Shown here piece after piece: positions 1-5,700 of a stretch of DNA of 9,556 bases; position 1 is the stretch's first letter; each line of letters begins with the position of its first letter. Below the pieces are notes generated by a model. It searched no databases, was not told where the DNA came from, and saw nothing but the letters and a program-made list of their open reading frames with translations. A program made the position numbers and the translations under genes. The DNA is from Janthinobacterium lividum. Lineage in GTDB: Bacteria > Pseudomonadota > Gammaproteobacteria > Burkholderiales > Burkholderiaceae_D. The DNA lies in NCBI GenBank assembly GCA_945864765.1, contig CAMBDR010000102.1:1-9556 (forward strand). The letters are read 5' to 3'.

Positions 1-929
1 TGATGCGCCACGCATTCCACCGTGGTGCGGCGAAAATCGGCAAAGCGCAATTTAACATAGACTTTTTGCACCATGCGCTCCGCTTTGACACGTGCGATGC
101 TCCTCTGCAAGCTGTGCAATAATTCGGGAATATGTTGCAAACACGCGTCAAGATCAGGTAAATCCGGCGTATAGGTTTCTTCTACGCTGATGGATTTACG
201 CTCCTGGCTAACGTCCACCGCGCGGTTATCAATGCCCCTGCTCAAATAATATAAATTCGCGCCAAATTTACCAAAATGCAATTGCAATTGCGGAATCGAC
301 CAAGTGCGCAAATCAGCGCAACTGTTTGCGCCCAATTGCTTGAGCTTGGCCGCCGTCACCTTGCCCACACCAAACAGTTTATCGACTGGTAAATCTGCCA
401 CAAAGGCTTCCACTTGATCCGGCTTGATCACAAACATGCCGTCCGGCTTATTCCAATCGCTGGCAATTTTTGCCAAAAATTTATTCGGAGCCACCCCAAT
501 GGACGCGGTAATACCCACCGTGGCGGCAATGCGGGCACGAATCTCTTGCCCGATCAGAGTCGCACTGCCCTTGCATAAAGTGGCGTGGCTGACATCCAGA
601 TAGGCTTCATCGAGCGATAAAGGTTCGACCAAATCGGTGTAATCACGGTAAATCGCCAGAATTTGGCGCGAAGCGATGCGATATTTTTCCATCGCCGGCG
701 GCAACACCACCAACTGGGGGCAGCGTTGCAAGGCTTGCACAGTCGGCATGGCAGAGTGAATGCCAAAACGGCGCGCCACATAATTGCAGGTGGCAATCAC
801 CCCGCGCTGCTCGGCGCGCCCGCCGATTGCCAGCGGCAGCTCACGCAGGCCGGGGTCATCGCGCATTTCTACCGCCGCGTAGAAACAATCGCAATCCGAA
901 TGAATAATTTTTCGTGTCTCAACACCCAT
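1..929 (-). CDS. dinB: DNA polymerase IV (Y-family translesion polymerase), 3' end cut by window edge
   Basis: Y-family error-prone polymerase that copies past damaged bases. The visible 309 codons start at ATG 929-927, the first in-frame start after a stop, with no clear Shine-Dalgarno. The N-terminus reads MGVETRKIIH, then SDCDCFYAAVEMRDDP. The two Asp of DCD include the first metal ligand, and the Tyr after CF sits at the steric-gate position (Phe in E. coli, Tyr in other family members). The palm motif SLDEAYLDV follows with D107-E108, matching E. coli D103-E104. Next come the helix-hairpin-helix stretch (LFGVGKVTAAKLKQLG) and the start of the little finger (RKSISVEETY, then VYVKLRFADF). 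Against a usual 350-390 residues, the C-terminus is missing only because the window ends. It is divergent from ptrB, with a LexA-like dyad between them. The identification is secure. Confidence 0.95.
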   Translation of the reverse strand, partial: MGVETRKIIHSDCDCFYAAVEMRDDPGLRELPLAIGGRAEQRGVIATCNYVARRFGIHSAMPTVQALQRCPQLVVLPPAMEKYRIASRQILAIYRDYTDLVEPLSLDEAYLDVSHATLCKGSATLIGQEIRARIAATVGITASIGVAPNKFLAKIASDWNKPDGMFVIKPDQVEAFVADLPVDKLFGVGKVTAAKLKQLGANSCADLRTWSIPQLQLHFGKFGANLYYLSRGIDNRAVDVSQERKSISVEETYTPDLPDLDACLQHIPELLHSLQRSIARVKAERMVQKVYVKLRFADFRRTTVECVAH

Positions 930-969
930 TGTTGAATCGATTTAAAAAAAGATGGCATATTGTAACCCT

Positions 970-991
970 GATTATCGAATGATTATCGAAT
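970..991. repeat. Tandem 11-bp direct repeat (GATTATCGAAT x2) in the dinB/ptrB divergent region
   Basis: Two perfect, directly adjacent copies of GATTATCGAAT occupy 970-980 and 981-991, followed by a decayed partial copy (gcgcgaatgattgacgaa). Read on the minus strand, each copy contains GATAAT, a 5/6 match to a -10 box. The upstream one has TCGTCA 18 nt ahead of it (plus coordinates 1006-1011), so the array may hold the dinB promoter. A one-turn period would also suit a protein that binds one face of the helix. The repeat is directly visible; its function is a guess. Confidence 0.5.
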
Positions 992-1015
992 AATGCGCGA
1001 ATGATTGACGAAGAA

Positions 1016-1031
1016 CTGGCGTTTTAGCCAG
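1016..1031. promoter_or_regulatory. LexA-like SOS box candidate (CTG-N10-CAG)
   Basis: The sequence CTGGCGTTTTAGCCAG is a dyad that keeps the invariant CTG-N10-CAG core of proteobacterial LexA boxes. It deviates from CTGT-N8-ACAG at the fourth base of each arm. The perfect symmetry runs one base further on each side (A1015, T1032), giving a 6-bp stem with a 6-base loop. It lies about 85 bp upstream of the dinB start and just upstream of a weak minus-strand -35 candidate. dinB is a classical SOS gene, which supports the reading. It could instead be a simple hairpin or an operator for ptrB. Confidence 0.35.
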
Positions 1032-1070
1032 TCGAATTCCTTATGTTGCAAGGCATGCATGCTTTCATTT

Positions 1071-1079
1071 TGCTAAAAT
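1071..1079 (+). promoter_or_regulatory. Extended -10 promoter candidate for oligopeptidase B
   Basis: TGCTAAAAT carries the TGn extension and a 5/6 match to TATAAT. It would start transcription near 1086 and leave a leader of about 25 nt before the GTG start. No good -35 is present at the right spacing. That place is taken by the perfect 10-bp palindrome GCATGCATGC (1053-1062), which could be an operator. The downstream Shine-Dalgarno is GGAG at 1102-1105, 5 nt from the GTG. Confidence 0.35.
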
Positions 1080-1110
1080 AGCCCGATAAAATTTTAAAAT
1101 TGGAGAATCT

Positions 1111-3264
1111 GTGTCAACTTTATCCATCTGGCCACGCCTGGGCCTGTTTTCCTTATGCCTGATCACCTTTATATCGGCTTCGGCCAACCCAAACCAAGCC
1201 ACACCCAAGCAAGTAAGCGCAACGCCGCCCGTCGCCGCCAAAGTGCCGTTTCAAATAAAATACCACGGCCAAACCGTGGTGGATGAGTATCGCTGGCTAC
1301 AGCAAAAGCAAAAGCCTGAAGTCATGCACTACTTACAAGCGGAAAATGCCTATACCGACGCTATCACCGCGCATTTAACGCCATTGAAGGATAAAATCTA
1401 CCAGGAAATGAAAGGCCGCCTCAAAGAAACCGACCTTTCTGTGCCCGCCCGTCATGGCCCGTATTATTATTATTCCCGCACCGAGGCAGGCAAGCAATAC
1501 CGGATTTACTGCCGCCGCGCGGCCAAGCCCGACCAAAGCTATAACGCCGACGCAACGGAAGAAGTTTTGCTTGATGAAAACAAAATGGCGGCGGGGAAGA
1601 AGTTTTTTGCCATTGGTGATTGGAATGTCAGCCCCGACCACCAACTACTGGCTTACACCACCGACATAACCGGTTTTCGGCAATACCAGCTACATATAAA
1701 AAACCTGAAAACTGGCAAACTGTTAAAAGACACCTTGCCGCGCGTCACCTCGCTGGCCTGGGCCAATGACAACCAAACCTTGTTTGCGGTACAGGAAGAC
1801 GCCACCACAAAACGCTCGGATCGCTTGTCACGCCTGGTTCTGGGTAAGGCGGCCAAACAAGTATTCCATGAAACCGATGTCGAATTTTCACTCGATGTTG
1901 GCAAAACGCATGACCAGCAATTTATCGTTTTCAGCTCGGACAGCACCAATACCAGCGATGTCAAACTGCTGGACGCAAAACAGCCGCAAGGCCAATTTCA
2001 TCCTATTCTGGGCCGCAGCCCCAACCACCGCTACAGCGTCGAACATCGCGCCGGCATGTTGTATATCACGACCAATCGCGACGCCAAAAACTTCCGCCTG
2101 GTGCGCGCGCCCTTGGCCACGCCAGACGCCAGCCATTGGGAGAGCGTGATCGAGCACGACCCCAAAGTCCTGTTGGAGCAAATCCACCTGTTCCAGGACT
2201 TTATGGTCGTCGATGAAAAAACCCAGGCCCAAACCCGACAACGAATTTACGACTTTGCCAAAAACACTTGGCAAACGATTCAATTTGACGAACCGGTTTA
2301 CGTGATCCACGCCGACAATAATCCGGAATTTACCAGCAAGCAGTTCCGCCTGACCTTTCAATCGCCCATCACGCCGCGCACCTTGCTGGAAGTGAATATG
2401 GCCGATGGCAGCCAACGCCAACTCAAGCAACAAGAGGTACGCGGCTTTGACCCCAAACAATTTGAAAGCCGCCGCCTGTGGGCCAACGCGCGCGATGGCG
2501 TGCAAGTGCCAATGTGGGCGGTGTATAAAAAAGGCGTGAAGTTTGATGGCTCCGCGCCGCTGCTGCTGTATGCCTATGGTTCCTACGGGATTCCAAGCGA
2601 ACCCGTTTTTTCTGATCGGCGCTTAAGCTTGTTGGAACGTGGCGTGATTTTCGTGACCACGCAAATTCGTGGTGGCAATGAAATGGGTGAAGCCTGGCAT
2701 GATGAGGGCATGCTGATGAAAAAGAAAAACACCTTTTTCGATTTCATCGACAGTGCAGAGTACCTGATTCAAAACAATTGGACCCGCGCCGACCGCCTGA
2801 TTGCCGAAGGCGGCAGCGCGGGCGGCTTGTTAATGGGTGCGGTGAGCAATATGCGCCCTGACTTATTTCATGCCGTACATGCCGCCGTGCCCTTTGTTGA
2901 TGTCATCAACTCGATGATGAACGCCGACTTACCCGGCACCACGGCAGAATACCCGGAATGGGGCAACCCCAATCAAAAAGCGGCGTTTGACTATATGCTC
3001 GGTTATTCGCCGTATGACAATATCGAACGCAAAGCCTACCCCACCATGCTGGTCACCACGGGTTTAAACGACAGCCAGGTGATGTATTGGGAACCGGCCA
3101 AATATGTGGCCAAGCTACGCACTTACAAAACCGATAAAAACCTGCTGTTGTTAAAAACCAATATGGGGGCAGGTCATGGCGGAGCCTCCGGGCGCTATGA
3201 CGCGCTGGGTGAAAAAGCCTTTGAAGCGGCCTGGATGTTGGATCAATGGGGAATCAAAGAATAA
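1111..3264 (+). CDS. ptrB: Oligopeptidase B, S9A serine peptidase, with signal peptide (probably periplasmic)
   Basis: Cleaves short peptides after basic residues. The GTG start at 1111 is set by GGAG 5 nt upstream and gives 717 residues. Residues 1-25 form a Sec signal peptide: an n-region with R9, a hydrophobic core at about 10-22, then ASA with cleavage before N26. A beta-propeller follows (about 40-450), then the alpha/beta hydrolase domain. The triad is S569 (GGSAGG), D654 (LNDSQ) and H689 (GAGHGG). Its spacing of 85 and 35 residues equals that of E. coli OpB (S532, D617, H652). LNDSQVMYWEPAKYVAKLR and the TTAEYPEWGNP block are typical of OpB rather than prolyl oligopeptidase. E. coli OpB is about 686 residues and lacks an export signal; the extra length here is N-terminal. 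The Glu pair of the S1 pocket (576/578) appears here as E613/P615. The gene is monocistronic and followed by the tRNA operon. Confidence 0.9.
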   Translation: MSTLSIWPRLGLFSLCLITFISASANPNQATPKQVSATPPVAAKVPFQIKYHGQTVVDEYRWLQQKQKPEVMHYLQAENAYTDAITAHLTPLKDKIYQEMKGRLKETDLSVPARHGPYYYYSRTEAGKQYRIYCRRAAKPDQSYNADATEEVLLDENKMAAGKKFFAIGDWNVSPDHQLLAYTTDITGFRQYQLHIKNLKTGKLLKDTLPRVTSLAWANDNQTLFAVQEDATTKRSDRLSRLVLGKAAKQVFHETDVEFSLDVGKTHDQQFIVFSSDSTNTSDVKLLDAKQPQGQFHPILGRSPNHRYSVEHRAGMLYITTNRDAKNFRLVRAPLATPDASHWESVIEHDPKVLLEQIHLFQDFMVVDEKTQAQTRQRIYDFAKNTWQTIQFDEPVYVIHADNNPEFTSKQFRLTFQSPITPRTLLEVNMADGSQRQLKQQEVRGFDPKQFESRRLWANARDGVQVPMWAVYKKGVKFDGSAPLLLYAYGSYGIPSEPVFSDRRLSLLERGVIFVTTQIRGGNEMGEAWHDEGMLMKKKNTFFDFIDSAEYLIQNNWTRADRLIAEGGSAGGLLMGAVSNMRPDLFHAVHAAVPFVDVINSMMNADLPGTTAEYPEWGNPNQKAAFDYMLGYSPYDNIERKAYPTMLVTTGLNDSQVMYWEPAKYVAKLRTYKTDKNLLLLKTNMGAGHGGASGRYDALGEKAFEAAWMLDQWGIKE

Positions 3265-3278
3265 TTTTCACATTTTTT

Positions 3279-3308
3279 GCAGAAATTTAGCAGAAATTCC
3301 TGAATTTC
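3279..3308. repeat. Direct repeat and dyad just upstream of the tRNA promoter
   Basis: GCAGAAATT occurs twice with an 11-bp period (3279-3287 and 3290-3298). The second copy overlaps the perfect dyad GAAATTC-CT-GAATTTC (3293-3308). The element ends 2 bp before the -35 box of the tRNA promoter. It could be an UP-element or activator site for that promoter, or a weak 3' hairpin for ptrB. There is no U-tract after it, so a classical terminator is unlikely. Confidence 0.35.
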
Positions 3309-3310
3309 AC

Positions 3311-3339
3311 TGGACAGGGGTAAGAACATCCCCTATAAT
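3311..3339 (+). promoter_or_regulatory. Near-consensus sigma-70 promoter of the tRNA operon
   Basis: The -35 box TGGACA (3311-3316, 5/6), a 17-bp spacer and the -10 box TATAAT (3334-3339, 6/6) form the best promoter in the window. The predicted start near 3346 leaves a 5' leader of about 46 nt before tRNA-Val. This strength is expected for stable RNA genes. Confidence 0.8.
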
Positions 3340-3369
3340 TTCATTTCTTCGGATGCAGCACAAAACATC

Positions 3370-3480
3370 TGATGTTTCTGAGTATTAAGCAGGGTGCTTA
3401 GCTCAGTTGGTAGAGCGGCGCCCTTACAAGGCGTAGGTCGGGAGTTCGAGCCTCTCAGCACCCACCAAACAGAAACATCA
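3370..3480. repeat. 11-bp perfect inverted repeat bracketing tRNA-Val
   Basis: TGATGTTTCTG at 3370-3380 is exactly complementary to CAGAAACATCA at 3470-3480. The arms lie 11 nt before the mature tRNA-Val 5' end and 2 nt after its CCA. In the primary transcript they could pair and hold the tRNA in a closed loop. The pairing is directly visible; a role in processing is inferred. Confidence 0.6.
3392..3467 (+). tRNA. tRNA-Val (anticodon TAC)
   Basis: A complete 76-nt cloverleaf with encoded CCA. The acceptor stem GGGTGCT pairs with AGCACCC, followed by discriminator A3464 and CCA 3465-3467. The D arm holds GCTC/GAGC with GTTGGTA in the loop. The anticodon stem GCGCC/GGCGT (one G-U) encloses CTTACAA, with anticodon TAC at 3425-3427. 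The T arm has the invariant GTTCGAG. It reads valine codons ending in A or G, and probably more through U34 modification. First gene of a two-tRNA operon. Confidence 0.97.
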
Positions 3481-3510
3481 AATTTGCGCAGCGGTTTTAC
3501 CAGGAAATCA

Positions 3511-3587
3511 GGAGTGGTAGTTCAGTTGGTTAGAATACCGGCCTGTCACGCCGGGGGTCGCGGGTTCGAGCCCCGTCCGCTCCGCCA
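3511..3587 (+). tRNA. tRNA-Asp (anticodon GTC)
   Basis: A complete 77-nt cloverleaf with encoded CCA. The acceptor GGAGTGG pairs with CCGCTCC (one G-U), with discriminator G3584. The anticodon stem CCGGC/GCCGG encloses CTGTCAC, with anticodon GTC at 3545-3547. The T arm is GCGGG-TTCGAGC-CCCGT. It lies 43 nt after tRNA-Val in the same transcription unit and 12 nt before the terminator hairpin. No copy of its 3' end is seen elsewhere in the window, so it shows no sign of being an integration site here. Confidence 0.97.
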
Positions 3588-3599
3588 GAATGTGACACG

Positions 3600-3625
3600 A
3601 AAAGCCACCCTCGGGTGGCTTTTTT
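3600..3625 (+). terminator. Intrinsic terminator of the tRNA operon
   Basis: The stem AAAAGCCACC (3600-3609) pairs perfectly with GGTGGCTTTT (3614-3623) around the tetraloop CTCG, and a run of T follows to 3625. This is a textbook Rho-independent terminator at the right place. Its A-rich 5' arm also gives it some activity in the reverse direction in principle. Confidence 0.9.
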
Positions 3626-4205
3626 GTTTGCACTGCGCCATTTCCTGACATCCACTCACCTCTTCCCATCAGCACATGACGCTTCACTTGTGTATAATTA
3701 AACGCTGTATTATGGATTGAAATTCCCTTTCATTACATCGGCGTTTCAATTCCATTTTATTTCCATGGGTTAATTTATTCATTTTTTGAAGTCACGCTTT
3801 CAATTTGGTTTATTTACTAAATCGAGGTGATTTTTTCCGGCCAAATATTATTTAAATTTAAGATTTGCATAAATTAAATAGGCTTTTATTTTAAATGCAA
3901 TTACAACATCAATAAACCACAAAAATATCTATTCGGCAGCATTTTTGTGTTAATTTGGTGTTTTTTAAATGCTTCTATAGCTAAATTATTTTCAAAATAT
4001 TCATCAGAGTTTGAGTGATTTAAGCGTAAACTTTAGTATGTGCATCTTCTCAACTTTACTGAAACAGTGTTTTTAGATTCACAATGATCTGATTGTTCGT
4101 TTGCAAGTACGATAGACGTAAGCTGGTGGCTTGGTAATTGATGCAAACTTGAAAACCAGCAAAGGTTATCTTGTTTATTTTTTTAAATTTAAAGAGAGCA
4201 TCCTG
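3626..4205. other. AT-rich spacer upstream of the cyanate cluster, no gene seen
   Basis: No convincing coding sequence on either strand. The stretch is much richer in A and T than its neighbours. It holds a -10-like TATAAT at 3693-3698 without a good -35, and a promoter candidate at 4011-4039. The core AAATGC/GCATTT recurs: TTTTAAATGC at 3889-3898 and again at 3963-3972, GCATTTTT at 3939-3946, plus the related TTTGCATAAA near 3864-3873. Near the gene, GCTGGT (4122-4127) can pair with ACCAGC (4155-4160) in the leader. These make it the likely control region of the cluster. No regulator gene is present here. Confidence 0.5.
4011..4039 (+). promoter_or_regulatory. Sigma-70 promoter candidate for the cyanate cluster
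   Basis: TTGAGT (4011-4016) is spaced 17 bp from TAGTAT (4034-4039); each box matches its consensus at 4 of 6 positions. Transcription would begin near 4046 and give a leader of about 160 nt before cynA1. The weak boxes would fit an activator-dependent promoter. Other AT-rich hexamers in this spacer make the choice uncertain. Confidence 0.3.
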
Positions 4206-5573
4206 ATGCTAGATCGACACAATCCCTATGACGCGCAGCAGCCTTTATTAGTTGGCTGCTCTTGCGGCGGCAATCATGCGCCAGACCAACATCCAAACGT
4301 CCTTCGTCAAACCGATGCCGAACAGATCGGGCGCGACTTTATCGAAGCGACCATGGTCAAGGCATTATTTCCCCATGAGCCAACCCGGCGCGCCTTTTTG
4401 AATGCGGTCGGTAAAAATACCGCCATGGCCGCCATTGCCAGCGTAGTGCCCATGATCAGCATGCAAGCGATGGCTTATGAACGCCCTGGCGAATTGGAAA
4501 AAAGAGATTTGAAGATCGGCTTTGTCGCCATTACCTGTGCCACCCCCTTGATTATGGCCGATCCGCTCGGCTTTTATGCAGGGCAAAATCTCAAGGTGCA
4601 ATTGGTAAAAACCCCCGGCTGGGGACCAATACGTGATCGCATTATTAAAAAAGAACACGATGCCTCCCACTTTTTATCGCCCATGCCCTTGGCCATGACC
4701 CTCGGTTTAGGCCATGATCCCTACCCAACCTCGGTGGCAACGATACAAAATAATAATGGTCAAGCCATTACACTGCACTTGAAGCACAAAGACAAACGCG
4801 AACCAGCAAAATGGAAAGGCATGACGTTTGGCGTGCCTTTCCAATTTAGTATGCACAACTTTTTACTGCGTTATTTTGTCGCAGAACATGGTATTAACCC
4901 TGAAACAGATATTAAAATCATCAATGTTCCACCGCCGGAAATGGTAGCAAAACTAAAAGATGGCAGCATTGATGGATTTCTTGGGCCGGACCCTTTTAAT
5001 CAGCGTGCGGTATTCGATGGCGTTGGCTTCATCCATACCTTGTCCAAAGATATTTGGGACGGGCACCCTTGTTGCGCTTTTGGTGCCGGCGAGGACTTCA
5101 TCAAGCAATTCCCCAATACCTACGCCGCGCTATTTCGCGCCATCATCAATTCATCCTTGGTGGCCAGTATTTCAACGGATCGCACTGAAATCGCGAAAGC
5201 CATTGCTCCGGCCAAATATTTGAACCAGCCATTGGAAGTTCTCACGCAAATTTTGACCGGCAAGTATCCCGATGGGCTGGGCAATTTCCGCTCGGTGCCG
5301 GATCGCGCCATGTTCGACCCGGTTCCTTGGCCAGGTATGGCGATTTGGATGCTGACCCAAATGAAACGCTGGGGCTACATTAAAGGCGATGTAAAATACG
5401 CCCAATTGGCTGAAAAAGTATTTCGCCTGACCGATGCCAAAACCCAAATGGCGCAAGCGGGATGGGTTCCACCAAGGGGTGTGTATCGTAAATACGACAT
5501 CATGGGCAAAAAATTTGATCCGGAAAAGCCTGAACAGTACGCATCCAGTTTTCCCATTTCCCATATTAGCTAA
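4206..5573 (+). CDS. cynA: ABC-transporter substrate-binding protein, first of two paralogs (probable cyanate binding, NrtA/CmpA-like)
   Basis: Periplasmic receptor of an NrtA/CmpA-type importer. I chose ATG 4206 (455 residues) because AGAGAG lies 7 nt upstream and because MLDRHNPYD then aligns with the start of the second copy; a TTG 75 bp earlier adds unrelated sequence. Residues 1-55 form a polar segment with C18, C20, H24 and H29 (CSCG, then two His). A Tat signal follows: T60-R61-R62-AFLNAVG, a modest hydrophobic region to about 88, and AMA with likely cleavage after A90. The mature domain starts DLKIGFVAIT. It shares DASHFLSPMPLAM, NGQAITLH, GFLGPDPFNQRAV and the vicinal-Cys motif HPCCAFG (C289, C290) with the second copy. 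Cyanate as substrate is inferred from the downstream cynS; nitrate or another anion is possible. It is separated from the second copy by 125 bp. Confidence 0.85.
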   Translation: MLDRHNPYDAQQPLLVGCSCGGNHAPDQHPNVLRQTDAEQIGRDFIEATMVKALFPHEPTRRAFLNAVGKNTAMAAIASVVPMISMQAMAYERPGELEKRDLKIGFVAITCATPLIMADPLGFYAGQNLKVQLVKTPGWGPIRDRIIKKEHDASHFLSPMPLAMTLGLGHDPYPTSVATIQNNNGQAITLHLKHKDKREPAKWKGMTFGVPFQFSMHNFLLRYFVAEHGINPETDIKIINVPPPEMVAKLKDGSIDGFLGPDPFNQRAVFDGVGFIHTLSKDIWDGHPCCAFGAGEDFIKQFPNTYAALFRAIINSSLVASISTDRTEIAKAIAPAKYLNQPLEVLTQILTGKYPDGLGNFRSVPDRAMFDPVPWPGMAIWMLTQMKRWGYIKGDVKYAQLAEKVFRLTDAKTQMAQAGWVPPRGVYRKYDIMGKKFDPEKPEQYASSFPISHIS

Positions 5574-5578
5574 GGAGG
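5573..5578 (+). promoter_or_regulatory. Orphan Shine-Dalgarno after the first binding-protein gene
   Basis: AGGAGG starts at the last base of the cynA1 stop codon and is a perfect ribosome-binding sequence. The next ATG (5597) is 18 nt away and opens only a two-codon frame. At the end of cynA2 the matching place reads AGGCGGCC and serves the permease 5 nt further on. The orphan is therefore probably a relic from when a permease gene followed this copy. Confidence 0.45.
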
Positions 5579-5682
5579 CCGCGAAAACGCCTTATCATGC
5601 TATAAATCATCGTGCAATCTGATATATTTTCCAGCTTGCACCGATTTTGTACGCTTGTTATGCGTTTTACAATCTTATTATT

Positions 5683-5700
5683 ATAAAAAGGGAATTTTAT
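5683..5700 (+). promoter_or_regulatory. Ribosome-binding site of the second binding protein, in the loop of a small dyad
   Basis: AAGGGAA at 5688-5694 sets the ATG at 5699. It sits in the loop of the perfect A/T-only dyad ATAAAA (5683-5688) and TTTTAT (5695-5700), whose 3' arm includes the first two bases of the start codon. Six A-U pairs are weak, so any effect on translation would be slight. Confidence 0.5.

Noticed and set aside
663..935. A 90-codon plus-strand frame opposite the dinB N-terminus
   Set aside because: It is an antisense shadow; the minus-strand product matches DinB motif by motif.
1888..2505. A 205-codon minus-strand frame inside ptrB
   Set aside because: It is an antisense shadow of a clearly conserved gene and shows no recognisable domain.
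3511..3625. tRNA-Asp as an integration site for a genomic island carrying the cyanate cluster
   Set aside because: No repeat of the tRNA 3' end and no integrase or mobility gene is seen in the window; codon style of the cluster resembles ptrB.
3394..3648. An 84-codon frame across the tRNA operon
   Set aside because: It is made of the two tRNAs and the terminator; no protein-like content or ribosome-binding site.
4090..4105. A sigma-54 (-24/-12) promoter before cynA1 (TGATTGTTCGTTTGCA)
   Set aside because: The -12 half TTGCA fits, but the essential GG of the -24 half is GA and the rest of that half does not match.
4131..4205. A longer start (TTG 4131) for the first binding protein, adding 25 residues
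   Set aside because: No good ribosome-binding site precedes it, the added residues have no counterpart in the second copy, and ATG 4206 has AGAGAG at 7 nt.
5597..5605. A two-codon mini-frame (ATG CTA TAA) after the orphan Shine-Dalgarno
   Set aside because: The spacing of 18 nt is too long for normal initiation and the frame is too short to interpret.
5655..5684. A separate promoter (TTGTTA, 18 bp, TATTAT) for cynA2
   Set aside because: Transcription would start inside the ribosome-binding site, leaving no usable leader. A promoter elsewhere in the gap cannot be excluded.
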